Shown: in pieces, positions 7,875-13,854 of the stretch
Layout: the number at the start of each line of letters is the position of its first letter
Position numbering within the stretch: position 1 is the stretch's first letter
DNA from: JBBIVP01 sp037439705 [NCBI: bacterium]
GTDB taxonomy: Bacteria; JBBIVP01
NCBI GenBank assembly: GCA_037439705.1
Contig: JBBIVP010000026.1
Span: 1 to 15,543 of the forward strand
Direction: 5' to 3'
Length of the DNA stretch: 15,543 bases
The notes under the pieces: model-generated
What the model was told of the DNA's origin: nothing
The model's database searches: none
The model's input: the letters and a program-made list of their open reading frames with translations, nothing else
Translations under genes and position numbers: made by a program

Positions 7875-8170
7875 ATCTTTTCAATAACCCCTTTTTCTGT
7901 AAGTTCTTTTATTATCTCTTTCACCCCTTTTCTTATCTCCTTTATATCTCCTGAATAAATTTTAGACATTTCCCTCATAATTTCCTTCTCGCTCAATCCC
8001 ATTTCTATAAACCTTAAAACATCAGCACCTGTTTCATTGAGGACAAGAATTTTTGCCCTTTTTGTCTGAACCACAACTCCTCTGCCGCGGAGCTTTCTGA
8101 AGACAATATCTTTTTTAAATTTCAATTTCTTGCCTGATAAGCCCGAAAATTTTCTCTTCCGCTTTTCCAT
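7871..8170 (-). CDS. PqqD-like protein (peptide-binding RRE fold)
   Basis: A 99-residue protein with the PqqD pattern: DIVFRKLRGRGVVVQ, ILVLNETGADVLRFIE (LNETGA at 44-49), GLSEKEI, then a C-terminal helix ending in ELTEKGVIEKI. PqqD-type domains bind RiPP leader peptides and deliver them to modifying enzymes. ATG at 8170 overlaps the HprK-like gene by 56 nt and has no clear ribosome binding site. An in-frame TTG at about 8125 would remove a 15-residue basic extension and shorten the overlap, so the start is uncertain. The position between an HprK-like kinase and an S26 protein is the typical neighbourhood for this family. Confidence 0.85.
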   Translation of the reverse strand: MEKRKRKFSGLSGKKLKFKKDIVFRKLRGRGVVVQTKRAKILVLNETGADVLRFIEMGLSEKEIMREMSKIYSGDIKEIRKGVKEIIKELTEKGVIEKI

Positions 8171-8876
8171 TCAGGGAAAAATTTAACCTATAAACAGAAA
8201 TGCAGTCAAGGATTTTTTCAAGAACCTTTATGCCCGTTTTTAATGTGAAAGGAGAAAAATGAAGAAAAGGAAGGCAGGAAAGCATTTCTGTAAGAGCATC
8301 TTCCTTCTTAATTTTTTTGAGCTCATCTCTTCGTGATTTATTGAGGATAAAGATAAAACGGACGGGTACAGCGGGATAAAATATGTTTTTACTAAGAACG
8401 GGCAATGGAAAGATAAAAAGTTTTTCCTTTGAAAAAAACAGGAGGTTCAAATCGTCATTTAACGGCTGAAAACTTTTAAGGAGTTTTAAAATCGTTGTCT
8501 TCCCGGCACCGGATTTTCCGATGAAACACACCCCATTTCCTTCAAAGTAGGCTGAAGATGAATGAACGAGTATTCCTCCATTTCCTGGAGCCTCCTGAGC
8601 AAGAACAAATCTCATCGTATTTTCAATTGCCACATCAGGAGGAGCTTTATCTATAAAAAATAAGGTGTATCTCTTCCCATCCTCTTTTTGAAGGAGCCAG
8701 TCTTCTCCCATTAAAACAGGCTTTTTGTTCCTGATTTCAATCCTGAAAACCTCTTTCATAATTTCCCTTTTTATATTTTTCCTCAAAACCCTTACCTGAG
8801 GAAAATTTCCCTTTACAAAATTCTTTCTGAATTCAAACCTTATTCCACCGAGATTTAAACTTTTTAAAAACTGCAT
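8115..8876 (-). CDS. HprK-related P-loop kinase-like protein
   Basis: A 253-residue protein. I chose ATG at 8876 because of the strong AGAAGGAGG site 5 nt upstream; a longer reading frame to 8942 lacks such support. GILVHSSSAYFEGNGVCFIG leads into the Walker A GKSGAGKT (G120-T127). Residues D141-D142 (LNDDLNLL) correspond to the paired acidic residues of HPr kinase/phosphorylase. The N-terminal half (about 1-100) is a separate domain. It lacks the N-terminal regulatory domain of true HprK, and no HPr gene is nearby. Related proteins in PqqD/nucleotidyltransferase cassettes, including ScmC and lasso-peptide kinases, phosphorylate or are thought to phosphorylate a peptide or other small substrate. 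It overlaps the nucleotidyltransferase gene by 44 nt and the PqqD-like gene by 56 nt, which suggests coupled translation. Confidence 0.83.
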   Translation of the reverse strand: MQFLKSLNLGGIRFEFRKNFVKGNFPQVRVLRKNIKREIMKEVFRIEIRNKKPVLMGEDWLLQKEDGKRYTLFFIDKAPPDVAIENTMRFVLAQEAPGNGGILVHSSSAYFEGNGVCFIGKSGAGKTTILKLLKSFQPLNDDLNLLFFSKEKLFIFPLPVLSKNIFYPAVPVRFIFILNKSRRDELKKIKKEDALTEMLSCLPFLHFSPFTLKTGIKVLEKILDCISVYRLNFSLNGKAEEKIFGLIRQEIEI

Positions 8877-9876
8877 CCGTCCTCCTTCTAAGATAATAGA
8901 AAGTGAACATTGCTTTATCAAAAAATCCAGGAATTGAAGCAAGAACAGTTCCCGCTCTCACAAAAAATGGCAGTTTCTCAAACCTCAAATAGGTGATTTT
9001 TTCGGTGGATATAAGGAAATTCATAAGTGATTTTGAAAAGAAATCAGGTCTTACTGCTTCCAGTTCTGATTCATCAACGGGTATGAAACCGTTTTTCATC
9101 AAAAACTTTAAAACATAATATCCCCCGTAATGGTTGTTTTTTCTTTTCATCTCTTCAAGAACCTGCTTAAGATTGTGGTTATACTTTTTGTAATGAAGAG
9201 CCATATCAAGGATATTTATTCCTTTCATTTTATAAAAATGGGCTGCTGAATGAAGGATAAGATAAATAAACTCTCTAAAAGGCTCCATCTTTTTTAATTC
9301 AATTCCGTCCATGTTAAAAGGTTTTGAAGAATTCCACAGGTCTTCAAAATCCATTCTGAATCGGTATTCTGAAAAAAGTGCCCTGTGGAGGTCAATCTGA
9401 ATGTAATCCATTTTTTGGTGCACTAAAATTTCCTCTTTGAATGCAGGAGTAAAAACAAATCCATCCTTTCCACTGTACGGCACAAATCCGATTTTGAGAA
9501 TGCACTCCCTTAAAGAATTGTAATCGTCTCTGTGCACGAGAATGTCTATGTCCTCACAGAATCTGGTAAGTGGGGGATAGAGTTCATCTGCAATGGATGG
9601 TCCCTTTAAAATAAGAAATCTCAATTTTTTCTTTTTCACTTTAAGTGCAACCTCCTTTAGAATTTTTCTCTGAATTGTATCCCTTGCTATCAAAAAAGAA
9701 AGCCTTTTTTCCAGTTTATTTCTCAGGTCTTCATCTATTTTATTTTTCATAAAGTAATAAAAAATTCCCTCTAATGAATGAAAAAGGAGAGAGTCAAAAA
9801 TAGCTGGTGAAGGTTCAAGTTCAAAACTGCTTTCATCAATAAGGGACTTGAGAAATTCTTTCAAAAAATCATCCAC
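8833..9876 (-). CDS. Nucleotidyltransferase family 5 (uncharacterised, Nuc-transf PF14907 type)
   Basis: A 347-residue protein. FLILKGPSIADELYPP followed by R-x-x-x-DIDILV gives the pol-beta-type nucleotidyltransferase motif: the G92 loop, metal-binding D109 and D111, and a third acid at D162 (IQIDLHRAL). The N-terminal 80 residues and C-terminal 150 residues are largely helical. This family recurs with HprK-like and PqqD-like genes in peptide-modification and polysaccharide loci, and its acceptor is not established. The start is GTG at 9876, overlapping the upstream TAG by 1 nt (TAGTG), with only a weak ribosome binding site; translation probably couples to the PilZ gene. No ATG fits better at the N-terminus. 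Confidence 0.85.
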   Translation of the reverse strand: MDDFLKEFLKSLIDESSFELEPSPAIFDSLLFHSLEGIFYYFMKNKIDEDLRNKLEKRLSFLIARDTIQRKILKEVALKVKKKKLRFLILKGPSIADELYPPLTRFCEDIDILVHRDDYNSLRECILKIGFVPYSGKDGFVFTPAFKEEILVHQKMDYIQIDLHRALFSEYRFRMDFEDLWNSSKPFNMDGIELKKMEPFREFIYLILHSAAHFYKMKGINILDMALHYKKYNHNLKQVLEEMKRKNNHYGGYYVLKFLMKNGFIPVDESELEAVRPDFFSKSLMNFLISTEKITYLRFEKLPFFVRAGTVLASIPGFFDKAMFTFYYLRRRTDAVFKKFKSRWNKV

Positions 9877-10250
9877 TATTTCTTATTTTCAAATAGTGAA
9901 TATATAAAAAAGTACAACTTCTCGCTCAAATCCTCAAATTCTATCCCCATGCCCTCCTCCTTCCCAGAAAGTGAAGCCTTTTGTTCGGGAAAATAGTAAA
10001 CAACCTTTGCTTTTACCCTTTCTCCCTCAAATTTGTCCCCTTTAAAAACAATTTCCAGCTTTTCTCCTTCCTCCACCATAATCCCCTTCACGCTCAGGTA
10101 TGCACCATATAAACTTATCTCCATTATTTTACCGGAAAATATACTATCCCTGTATATAACATCCACAGGAATCTCAACCTTTTTCCTCGGGCTTCTCCTC
10201 CTGCCATGGATTTTCAACTTTCTATCTTCAAATCCCCTTACTATCTTCAA
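9876..10250 (-). CDS. PilZ-domain protein (c-di-GMP-binding type)
   Basis: A 124-residue single-domain protein. RRSPR (R18-x-x-x-R22) gives the RxxxR c-di-GMP switch. The second motif, normally (D/N)xSxxG, reads EISLYG (E44-x-S46-x-x-G49), so the acidic position is Glu instead of Asp/Asn. The rest fits the PilZ beta-barrel: a GMGIEFEDLS strand near 100, then a C-terminal helix. Binding of c-di-GMP is likely but not certain. The start appears to be TTG at 10250, with GAGG very close upstream, and no ATG is available near the domain start. The gene follows a second PilZ-like gene after a 15-nt gap and precedes the nucleotidyltransferase with a 1-nt overlap. Confidence 0.85.
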   Translation of the reverse strand: MKIVRGFEDRKLKIHGRRRSPRKKVEIPVDVIYRDSIFSGKIMEISLYGAYLSVKGIMVEEGEKLEIVFKGDKFEGERVKAKVVYYFPEQKASLSGKEEGMGIEFEDLSEKLYFFIYSLFENKK

Positions 10251-10265
10251 AACCTCGCTTTTGAG

Positions 10266-10541
10266 CTACTCGCTCATATTTTCAATGTGAACAGCGAAGC
10301 CCACCTTCTCCTTTGTCTTTTTTGAAGTATCCTCGTCCACAACCCTGACAACCCTTCCATATAGTTCTATTGGTTGTTTTATGTCTTCAACAAAAAGTCT
10401 TACCTTTATGTTCTGATTAAGAGCTGGAAGAACTGGCGAAATAACATAAAGCCCTCCCTTAAGGAGTTCCTTTTCCACTATCTTTGAGAAAGCCTTTTTT
10501 GACTGAAATTTCAGATTGTATGTGAGAATCCCTTTTTTCAT
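10266..10541 (-). CDS. Degenerate PilZ-like protein
   Basis: A 91-residue protein. VEKELLKGGLYVISPVLPALNQNIKVRLFV, then PIELYGRVVRVV and VGFAVHIENM follow the strand order of PilZ domains, notably the TIGR02266-type variant. The RxxxR motif is absent and the (D/N)xSxxG position is occupied by ELLKGG, so it probably does not bind c-di-GMP by the canonical residues. It may pair with the neighbouring PilZ protein or with a larger complex. The ATG directly follows the upstream TAG (TAG-ATG) with GGGAGA a few bases before. Confidence 0.7.
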   Translation of the reverse strand: MKKGILTYNLKFQSKKAFSKIVEKELLKGGLYVISPVLPALNQNIKVRLFVEDIKQPIELYGRVVRVVDEDTSKKTKEKVGFAVHIENMSE

Positions 10542-11273
10542 CTATTCTCCCATGTAAAGCCTGTAAGCCAGAAAAGGAGGTAAGCCATTTTTCAAAATCC
10601 TGTCTGCCGCTTCTTGAACATTATACCTCACCCTTTTTGCTTTGTAAAGTTTTTTATCTGTATCAAGTACAGCAAAAAATGCCCTCGGGTCTCCGTCTCT
10701 CGGCTGTCCAACACTGCCAACATTTATCACAAAATCTCCACCCTCAAGTTCTATTTCATCTTCAACAAATGGAAAAAGATTGTCCGAAGAATCAATGAAG
10801 AATGAAAGGGTAATGTGTGAGTGTCCGACAAATATACCCCTGAACCTTCCCTTTGACCACTGGAATATCTCCATTGCGGTCTCACCTGTAAAAACATAAA
10901 TAAAATCCAGAGGGCTCACAGGCGAACCATGTGAAAATAGAAAATCGGGGATTTCGCTGGTTTCAACAAAGGTTTCCAGAAAATTCAGGTTCTCCTTTTT
11001 TATGTTTTCTTTTGTCCATAAAATTGCTTCTCTTGCATCGGGGTTGAACCATTCTATATCGACCTTTCCAATCACCGCATAATCGTGATTTCCAATTATG
11101 CAAACATCTGCTATCTCCTTTATTATTTCACAGCATTCATTGGGATTTGCTCCATATCCAACTACATCTCCCAAAAAGAATATTTTATCAGGACTTTCTT
11201 TCTTCAGTTCGGGAAGAATTGCCTCAAGAGCCTGAAGGTTTCCGTGAACATCAGAAATTATTCCTATTTTCAT
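10542..11273 (-). CDS. Calcineurin-like metallophosphoesterase (YfcE/MJ0936-type)
   Basis: A 243-residue protein with every motif of the binuclear metal phosphoesterase family: SDVHGN (D8, H10), FLGDVVGYG (D36), GNHD (61-64), FSHGS (H115) and GHSH (H151, H153). There is no signal peptide, so it is cytoplasmic. The length and the GDVVGYGANPNEC sequence match the small phosphodiesterase group. Members cleave phosphodiesters, but the substrate cannot be read from sequence. With PilZ genes downstream, a cyclic-nucleotide or nucleotide-linked substrate is possible but speculative. The ATG overlaps the M23 gene by 4 nt. Confidence 0.93.
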   Translation of the reverse strand: MKIGIISDVHGNLQALEAILPELKKESPDKIFFLGDVVGYGANPNECCEIIKEIADVCIIGNHDYAVIGKVDIEWFNPDAREAILWTKENIKKENLNFLETFVETSEIPDFLFSHGSPVSPLDFIYVFTGETAMEIFQWSKGRFRGIFVGHSHITLSFFIDSSDNLFPFVEDEIELEGGDFVINVGSVGQPRDGDPRAFFAVLDTDKKLYKAKRVRYNVQEAADRILKNGLPPFLAYRLYMGE

Positions 11274-12070
11274 CTTTTAATTCCAAATTTTTCAAAAGCT
11301 TCAAGAAGGAAAACCGGATCTGCCCTTGCCCCTCCAATCCTTACTCCCCAGTGAAGGTGTGGACCTGTTGCCCTCCCTGTTTTTCCAACACTCCCTATAA
11401 TTTTTCCATTTTCCACCATCTCACCCTCTTTAACAAACATGCCTTTCAGATGAAAATACATTGTGTATATGCCCTGACCGTGGTCAATGATCAGAGAATT
11501 TCCTCCAAAAAATGTTTCACCAGCAAAAACCACAATCCCCCTTCCCGATGCCATAACAGGGGTTCCCTCCTCTGCATAAATGTCTATGCCTGTATGGGGC
11601 GACCTCTCTTCATCGTTTATGAACCTTCTCTCACCAAAGTTGTATTTAATTGTTCCTGTGACAGGGATTAAAAATGAACCGTCAAAATAACTTGTTGGAG
11701 TTACAGTATTCCATATCCTGTCAAATTTTTCCTTTTCCGCATTTACCCTTTCAAGGTCTTGCGGGCTCAAATCTACAAGCTCTTTTGGAAAATAGTATTT
11801 TTTAACCGGAAATTCTTTCTTACAAATTTTAAGAATAATCTCTTTTTTAGTATCTGGAAGATGGAGCTTCGTCTCCTTCTCAAATAAATCGCTTGCAACC
11901 AGAAATAATTTAAAACCCTTCTCTACCATTATTGGACCAATTGAAACATCCCTCACAACAATTTTTTCATCCTGTGTCTTCACAAAAAATACCTCTCCAG
12001 GGTCATAGCATTTCTTTTGAGGAAGAATCTCCAGTTGGAATAAAACGAAGACAAGAAAAAAATTAACCAT
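11270..12070 (-). CDS. Secreted M23-family metallopeptidase (LytM-like)
   Basis: A 266-residue protein with a short hydrophobic N-terminal signal (1-16). Residues about 20-110 form a beta-rich N-terminal domain, and residues about 130-262 the M23 domain. The zinc site is complete: H159 and D163 (HTGID), catalytic H207 (YFHLKG), and H238-x-H240 (GPHLHWG). The enzyme should be an active zinc peptidase acting on cell-wall peptide bridges in the periplasm. No coiled coil like that of EnvC is present. The ATG overlaps the upstream thioredoxin gene by 8 nt. M23 peptidases commonly contribute to septal or wall remodelling, but nothing here specifies the process. Confidence 0.93.
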   Translation of the reverse strand: MVNFFLVFVLFQLEILPQKKCYDPGEVFFVKTQDEKIVVRDVSIGPIMVEKGFKLFLVASDLFEKETKLHLPDTKKEIILKICKKEFPVKKYYFPKELVDLSPQDLERVNAEKEKFDRIWNTVTPTSYFDGSFLIPVTGTIKYNFGERRFINDEERSPHTGIDIYAEEGTPVMASGRGIVVFAGETFFGGNSLIIDHGQGIYTMYFHLKGMFVKEGEMVENGKIIGSVGKTGRATGPHLHWGVRIGGARADPVFLLEAFEKFGIKR

Positions 12071-12611
12071 TTAACTGAGATATACTTTTTAAAAGGTAAT
12101 TCTCATTCAGAATCGGTCCCATGAATCTGAACCTGACCATGAAATTTTTATCAATAAGAAAAGATGTGGGAAGGGAATAGACGCCATATCTACTCGCAAT
12201 GCTTCCATCCTGGTCAATCACTACTCTGAACCACAGATTTTCTTTTTCTATAAATTCTTTAAGTTCTTCAATTGAATTCATCCCGTCCACATTTATTGCT
12301 ATAATGGAGAAATCGGGTGGAAATCTCTTTTCCATATCCTTTAAAATCCCTATTTCTGCTATACAGGATGGACAGTCAAGAGAAAAAAATAAAAGAAGAA
12401 CAATTTCCTCATTCTTTCTGAACTCAAAAAAAGAACCATTTAGAGAAAACGCCGAAAATTCGTATGCTTCATGATTGAGGAGGTCTACCTTTGGACCCAC
12501 TCCCAATAATCTCATCCCGAATGGTGTTCCAAAAAGGAAAAATAGAAATAAGAAAAAAGACAATACAAGAAAGGTCTTACGGAGTTCTTTACTTTTTAAT
12601 AACTTCTTCAA
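12063..12611 (-). CDS. Membrane-anchored TlpA/ResA-like thioredoxin (CPSC)
   Basis: A thiol-disulfide oxidoreductase of the redoxin/TlpA type. I suggest TTG at 12611, with AGGA 6 nt upstream, which gives 182 residues. Another TTG at 12644 would add 11 residues and a larger overlap with the neighbour; no ATG is available near the N-terminus. A basic stretch (KKLLKSKELRK) precedes one membrane segment (about 13-29), so the protein is tethered with the redox domain outside. The active site is CPSC (C80, C83), and SLPTSFLID carries the cis-proline (P148). It is the second of two adjacent and distinct TlpA-like genes. The reductase partner may be a CcdA-type protein such as that at 15375. Confidence 0.85.
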   Translation of the reverse strand: MKKLLKSKELRKTFLVLSFFLFLFFLFGTPFGMRLLGVGPKVDLLNHEAYEFSAFSLNGSFFEFRKNEEIVLLLFFSLDCPSCIAEIGILKDMEKRFPPDFSIIAINVDGMNSIEELKEFIEKENLWFRVVIDQDGSIASRYGVYSLPTSFLIDKNFMVRFRFMGPILNENYLLKSISQLNG

Positions 12612-13104
12612 TGCTTTTCCTGAAAAAAGGAGATGTCCATCCAACAGGTCCTATCACTCTTGGAAACGCAAGCCTCCCATCACGACCTCCTACGAGTGTC
12701 TCGGGCACACCTGTTATTCTGTATGCCTTTCCAACTTTATTATCAGGGTCAAGCAAAACAGGAAACCCCCAGTTATATCTTTTGGCAAATTCTGCTATTT
12801 TATCCTTATTTCCTGGTTCAATGTTTATGGCATATATGAGAACCCCTCTCTCTTTGAAATCATTATAAAAGGCGCTCATCTCTTCAGCCTCTTCCACACA
12901 TACATCACAGAATGTTGCCCAGAAATGGATAATAACAATGTTTTTGTTGTCCGGAAAGGAAAAGCTTTTTCCATTTAGGGAAGAAAGAGTAAACGAAGGA
13001 AGTACCTCTCCCACTTTAAAATCACCTTTTTTGCCGAGAACCATAAAGAAAACTAAAAGAACAAATAACACACCTATTATTAATGCCTTCGTTTTTGTCG
13101 TCAT
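12589..13104 (-). CDS. Membrane-anchored TlpA/ResA-like thioredoxin (CDVC)
   Basis: A 171-residue protein: an N-terminal signal anchor (about 7-24), then a thioredoxin fold. The active site is FWATFCDVC (C66, C69), and GVPETLVG carries the cis-proline (P134). WATxCxxC followed by EEAEEM is typical of TlpA/ResA family reductases of cytochrome c or other extracytoplasmic thiols. CDVC replaces the common CxPC. It is the first gene of the eleven-gene minus-strand run. ATG at 13104 has no Shine-Dalgarno sequence and lies 6 nt downstream of a good -10 element, so translation is probably leaderless (see promoter at 13111-13139). Confidence 0.9.
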   Translation of the reverse strand: MTTKTKALIIGVLFVLLVFFMVLGKKGDFKVGEVLPSFTLSSLNGKSFSFPDNKNIVIIHFWATFCDVCVEEAEEMSAFYNDFKERGVLIYAINIEPGNKDKIAEFAKRYNWGFPVLLDPDNKVGKAYRITGVPETLVGGRDGRLAFPRVIGPVGWTSPFFRKSIEEVIKK

Positions 13105-13110
13105 GGGTAT

Positions 13111-13139
13111 ATATTAAAAAACTTTTTAAAATATATCAA
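13111..13139 (-). promoter_or_regulatory. Promoter of the eleven-gene operon, positioned for a leaderless mRNA
   Basis: On the minus strand there is a -35 TTGATA (13134-13139, five of six consensus bases), a 17-nt AT-rich spacer, and a -10 TAATAT (13111-13116, four of six). Only six bases separate the -10 from ATG at 13104, so a normal start about 7 nt after the -10 falls on or next to the A of the start codon. Confidence 0.65.
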
Positions 13140-13176
13140 TAACACCTCTTCCCTTTTATATTTTTGTAATTACGCA

Positions 13177-13187
13177 CAGAAGTTCTG
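13177..13187. promoter_or_regulatory. Short palindrome, possible operator
   Basis: CAGAA-G-TTCTG is a perfect 11-nt palindrome about midway between the divergent promoters. Being short and in single copy, it could occur by chance. Its location makes a regulator site possible. Confidence 0.2.
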
Positions 13188-13366
13188 ACCCGAAAATGTG
13201 TTTTAAAAATTTATGAAAACGCAGGACAGGTTGAAAAATATGGAATTTTGAATAAACTTCAACATGATGACCAATAATGGTAAAAAACACACTAAATTAC
13301 TCCAAAATAAAAAGTGCGGAATGTTCAACTCAAAATATATAAAAAACTGGAAAAAGGGGTTGGATA

Positions 13367-13854
13367 ATGAGAAAAGATAAAATAAATGAATCTAAACATT
13401 GTTGCTGTGTTCCCGTGTCCGGAAAGAGGTCCATCTGTAAAGAATGCGGAAACCCGGGAAAACCTGTCAAAGAGATAACGCTAAAAATATTGTGAAAGAG
13501 ACAAAACTTAAAGGTATGAATAGTTTGGATGGTTTTTATTTCTGTGAAACTCCTACCTGTAAAGTTGTTTACTTCAATAATGACCAAAATATCTATTGGT
13601 ACAAGGAAGATGTAAAGCTTAGGGTTGGCATAAAAGAAACAGAAGAACCCATCCCTGTATGCTATTGTTTTGGATGGACCCAGGAAATGATTTTTAACGA
13701 GATTAAGCAAAAAGGACATAGCACTGCTATTCAGGAAATTTCTGCCAGAGTAAAGGCAAAAGAATGTGCCTGTGAAATAAAAAATCCTTCTGGAAGATGC
13801 TGCCTTGAGCAGGTCCGTAAGGTGGTTGAGAGAGGTATGGAACTTTATGGATGA
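13367..13854 (+). CDS. CopZ N-terminal-domain-type zinc/[2Fe-2S] protein, interrupted by a one-base frameshift
   Basis: The first segment starts with ATG at 13367 after AAAGGGG. It encodes 42 residues with CCC (12-14) and CKEC (C24, C27), and stops at TGA 13493-13495. The frame one base back continues the family without loss: FYFCETPTC, VVYF, RVGIKETEEPIPVCYCFGWT, then CACEIKNPSGRCCLEQVRKVV, ending at 13854. Adding one A to the A5 run at 13483-13487 restores a 162-residue protein matching the N-terminal domain of archaeal CopZ, which binds zinc and a [2Fe-2S] cluster through these cysteines. The C-terminal copper-binding HMA domain of CopZ is absent. The gene overlaps the ClC gene by 4 nt. 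The frameshift may be a sequencing error, a real inactivation, or slippage; all the key cysteines survive on the two sides. Confidence 0.85.

Larger units (their letters stand above)
13105..13366. other. Divergent intergenic region
   Basis: 262 nt lie between the minus-strand operon and the plus-strand metal-protein gene. It holds the leftward promoter (13111-13139), an 11-nt palindrome (13177-13187), and an AT-rich stretch with a TATATA/TATAAA element at 13336-13343 that may be the -10 of the rightward genes, although no good -35 lies upstream of it. AAAGGGG (13353-13359) is a plausible ribosome binding site for the ATG at 13367. I saw no RNA gene or additional convincing coding frame. Confidence 0.5.

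Noticed and set aside
8115-8876. True HPr kinase/phosphorylase
   Set aside because: The P-loop and Asp pair are present, but the HprK N-terminal domain is absent and no HPr or phosphotransferase gene is near.
11147-11671. Long plus-strand open frame opposite the metallophosphoesterase and M23 genes
   Set aside because: It lies antisense to two proteins with complete catalytic motifs and shows no recognisable motif of its own.
12475-12978. Plus-strand open frame opposite the thioredoxin genes
   Set aside because: It is antisense to two clear thioredoxins, has a biased composition and no known motif.
13483-13495. Classical programmed -1 frameshift site
   Set aside because: The local heptamer A-AAA-ATA is not a standard X-XXY-YYZ slippery site, and I saw no strong downstream hairpin or pseudoknot; slippage remains only a possibility.
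13330-13719. Minus-strand open frame over the CopZ-like gene
   Set aside because: The plus strand encodes the conserved Cys motifs here; the antisense frame has no support.
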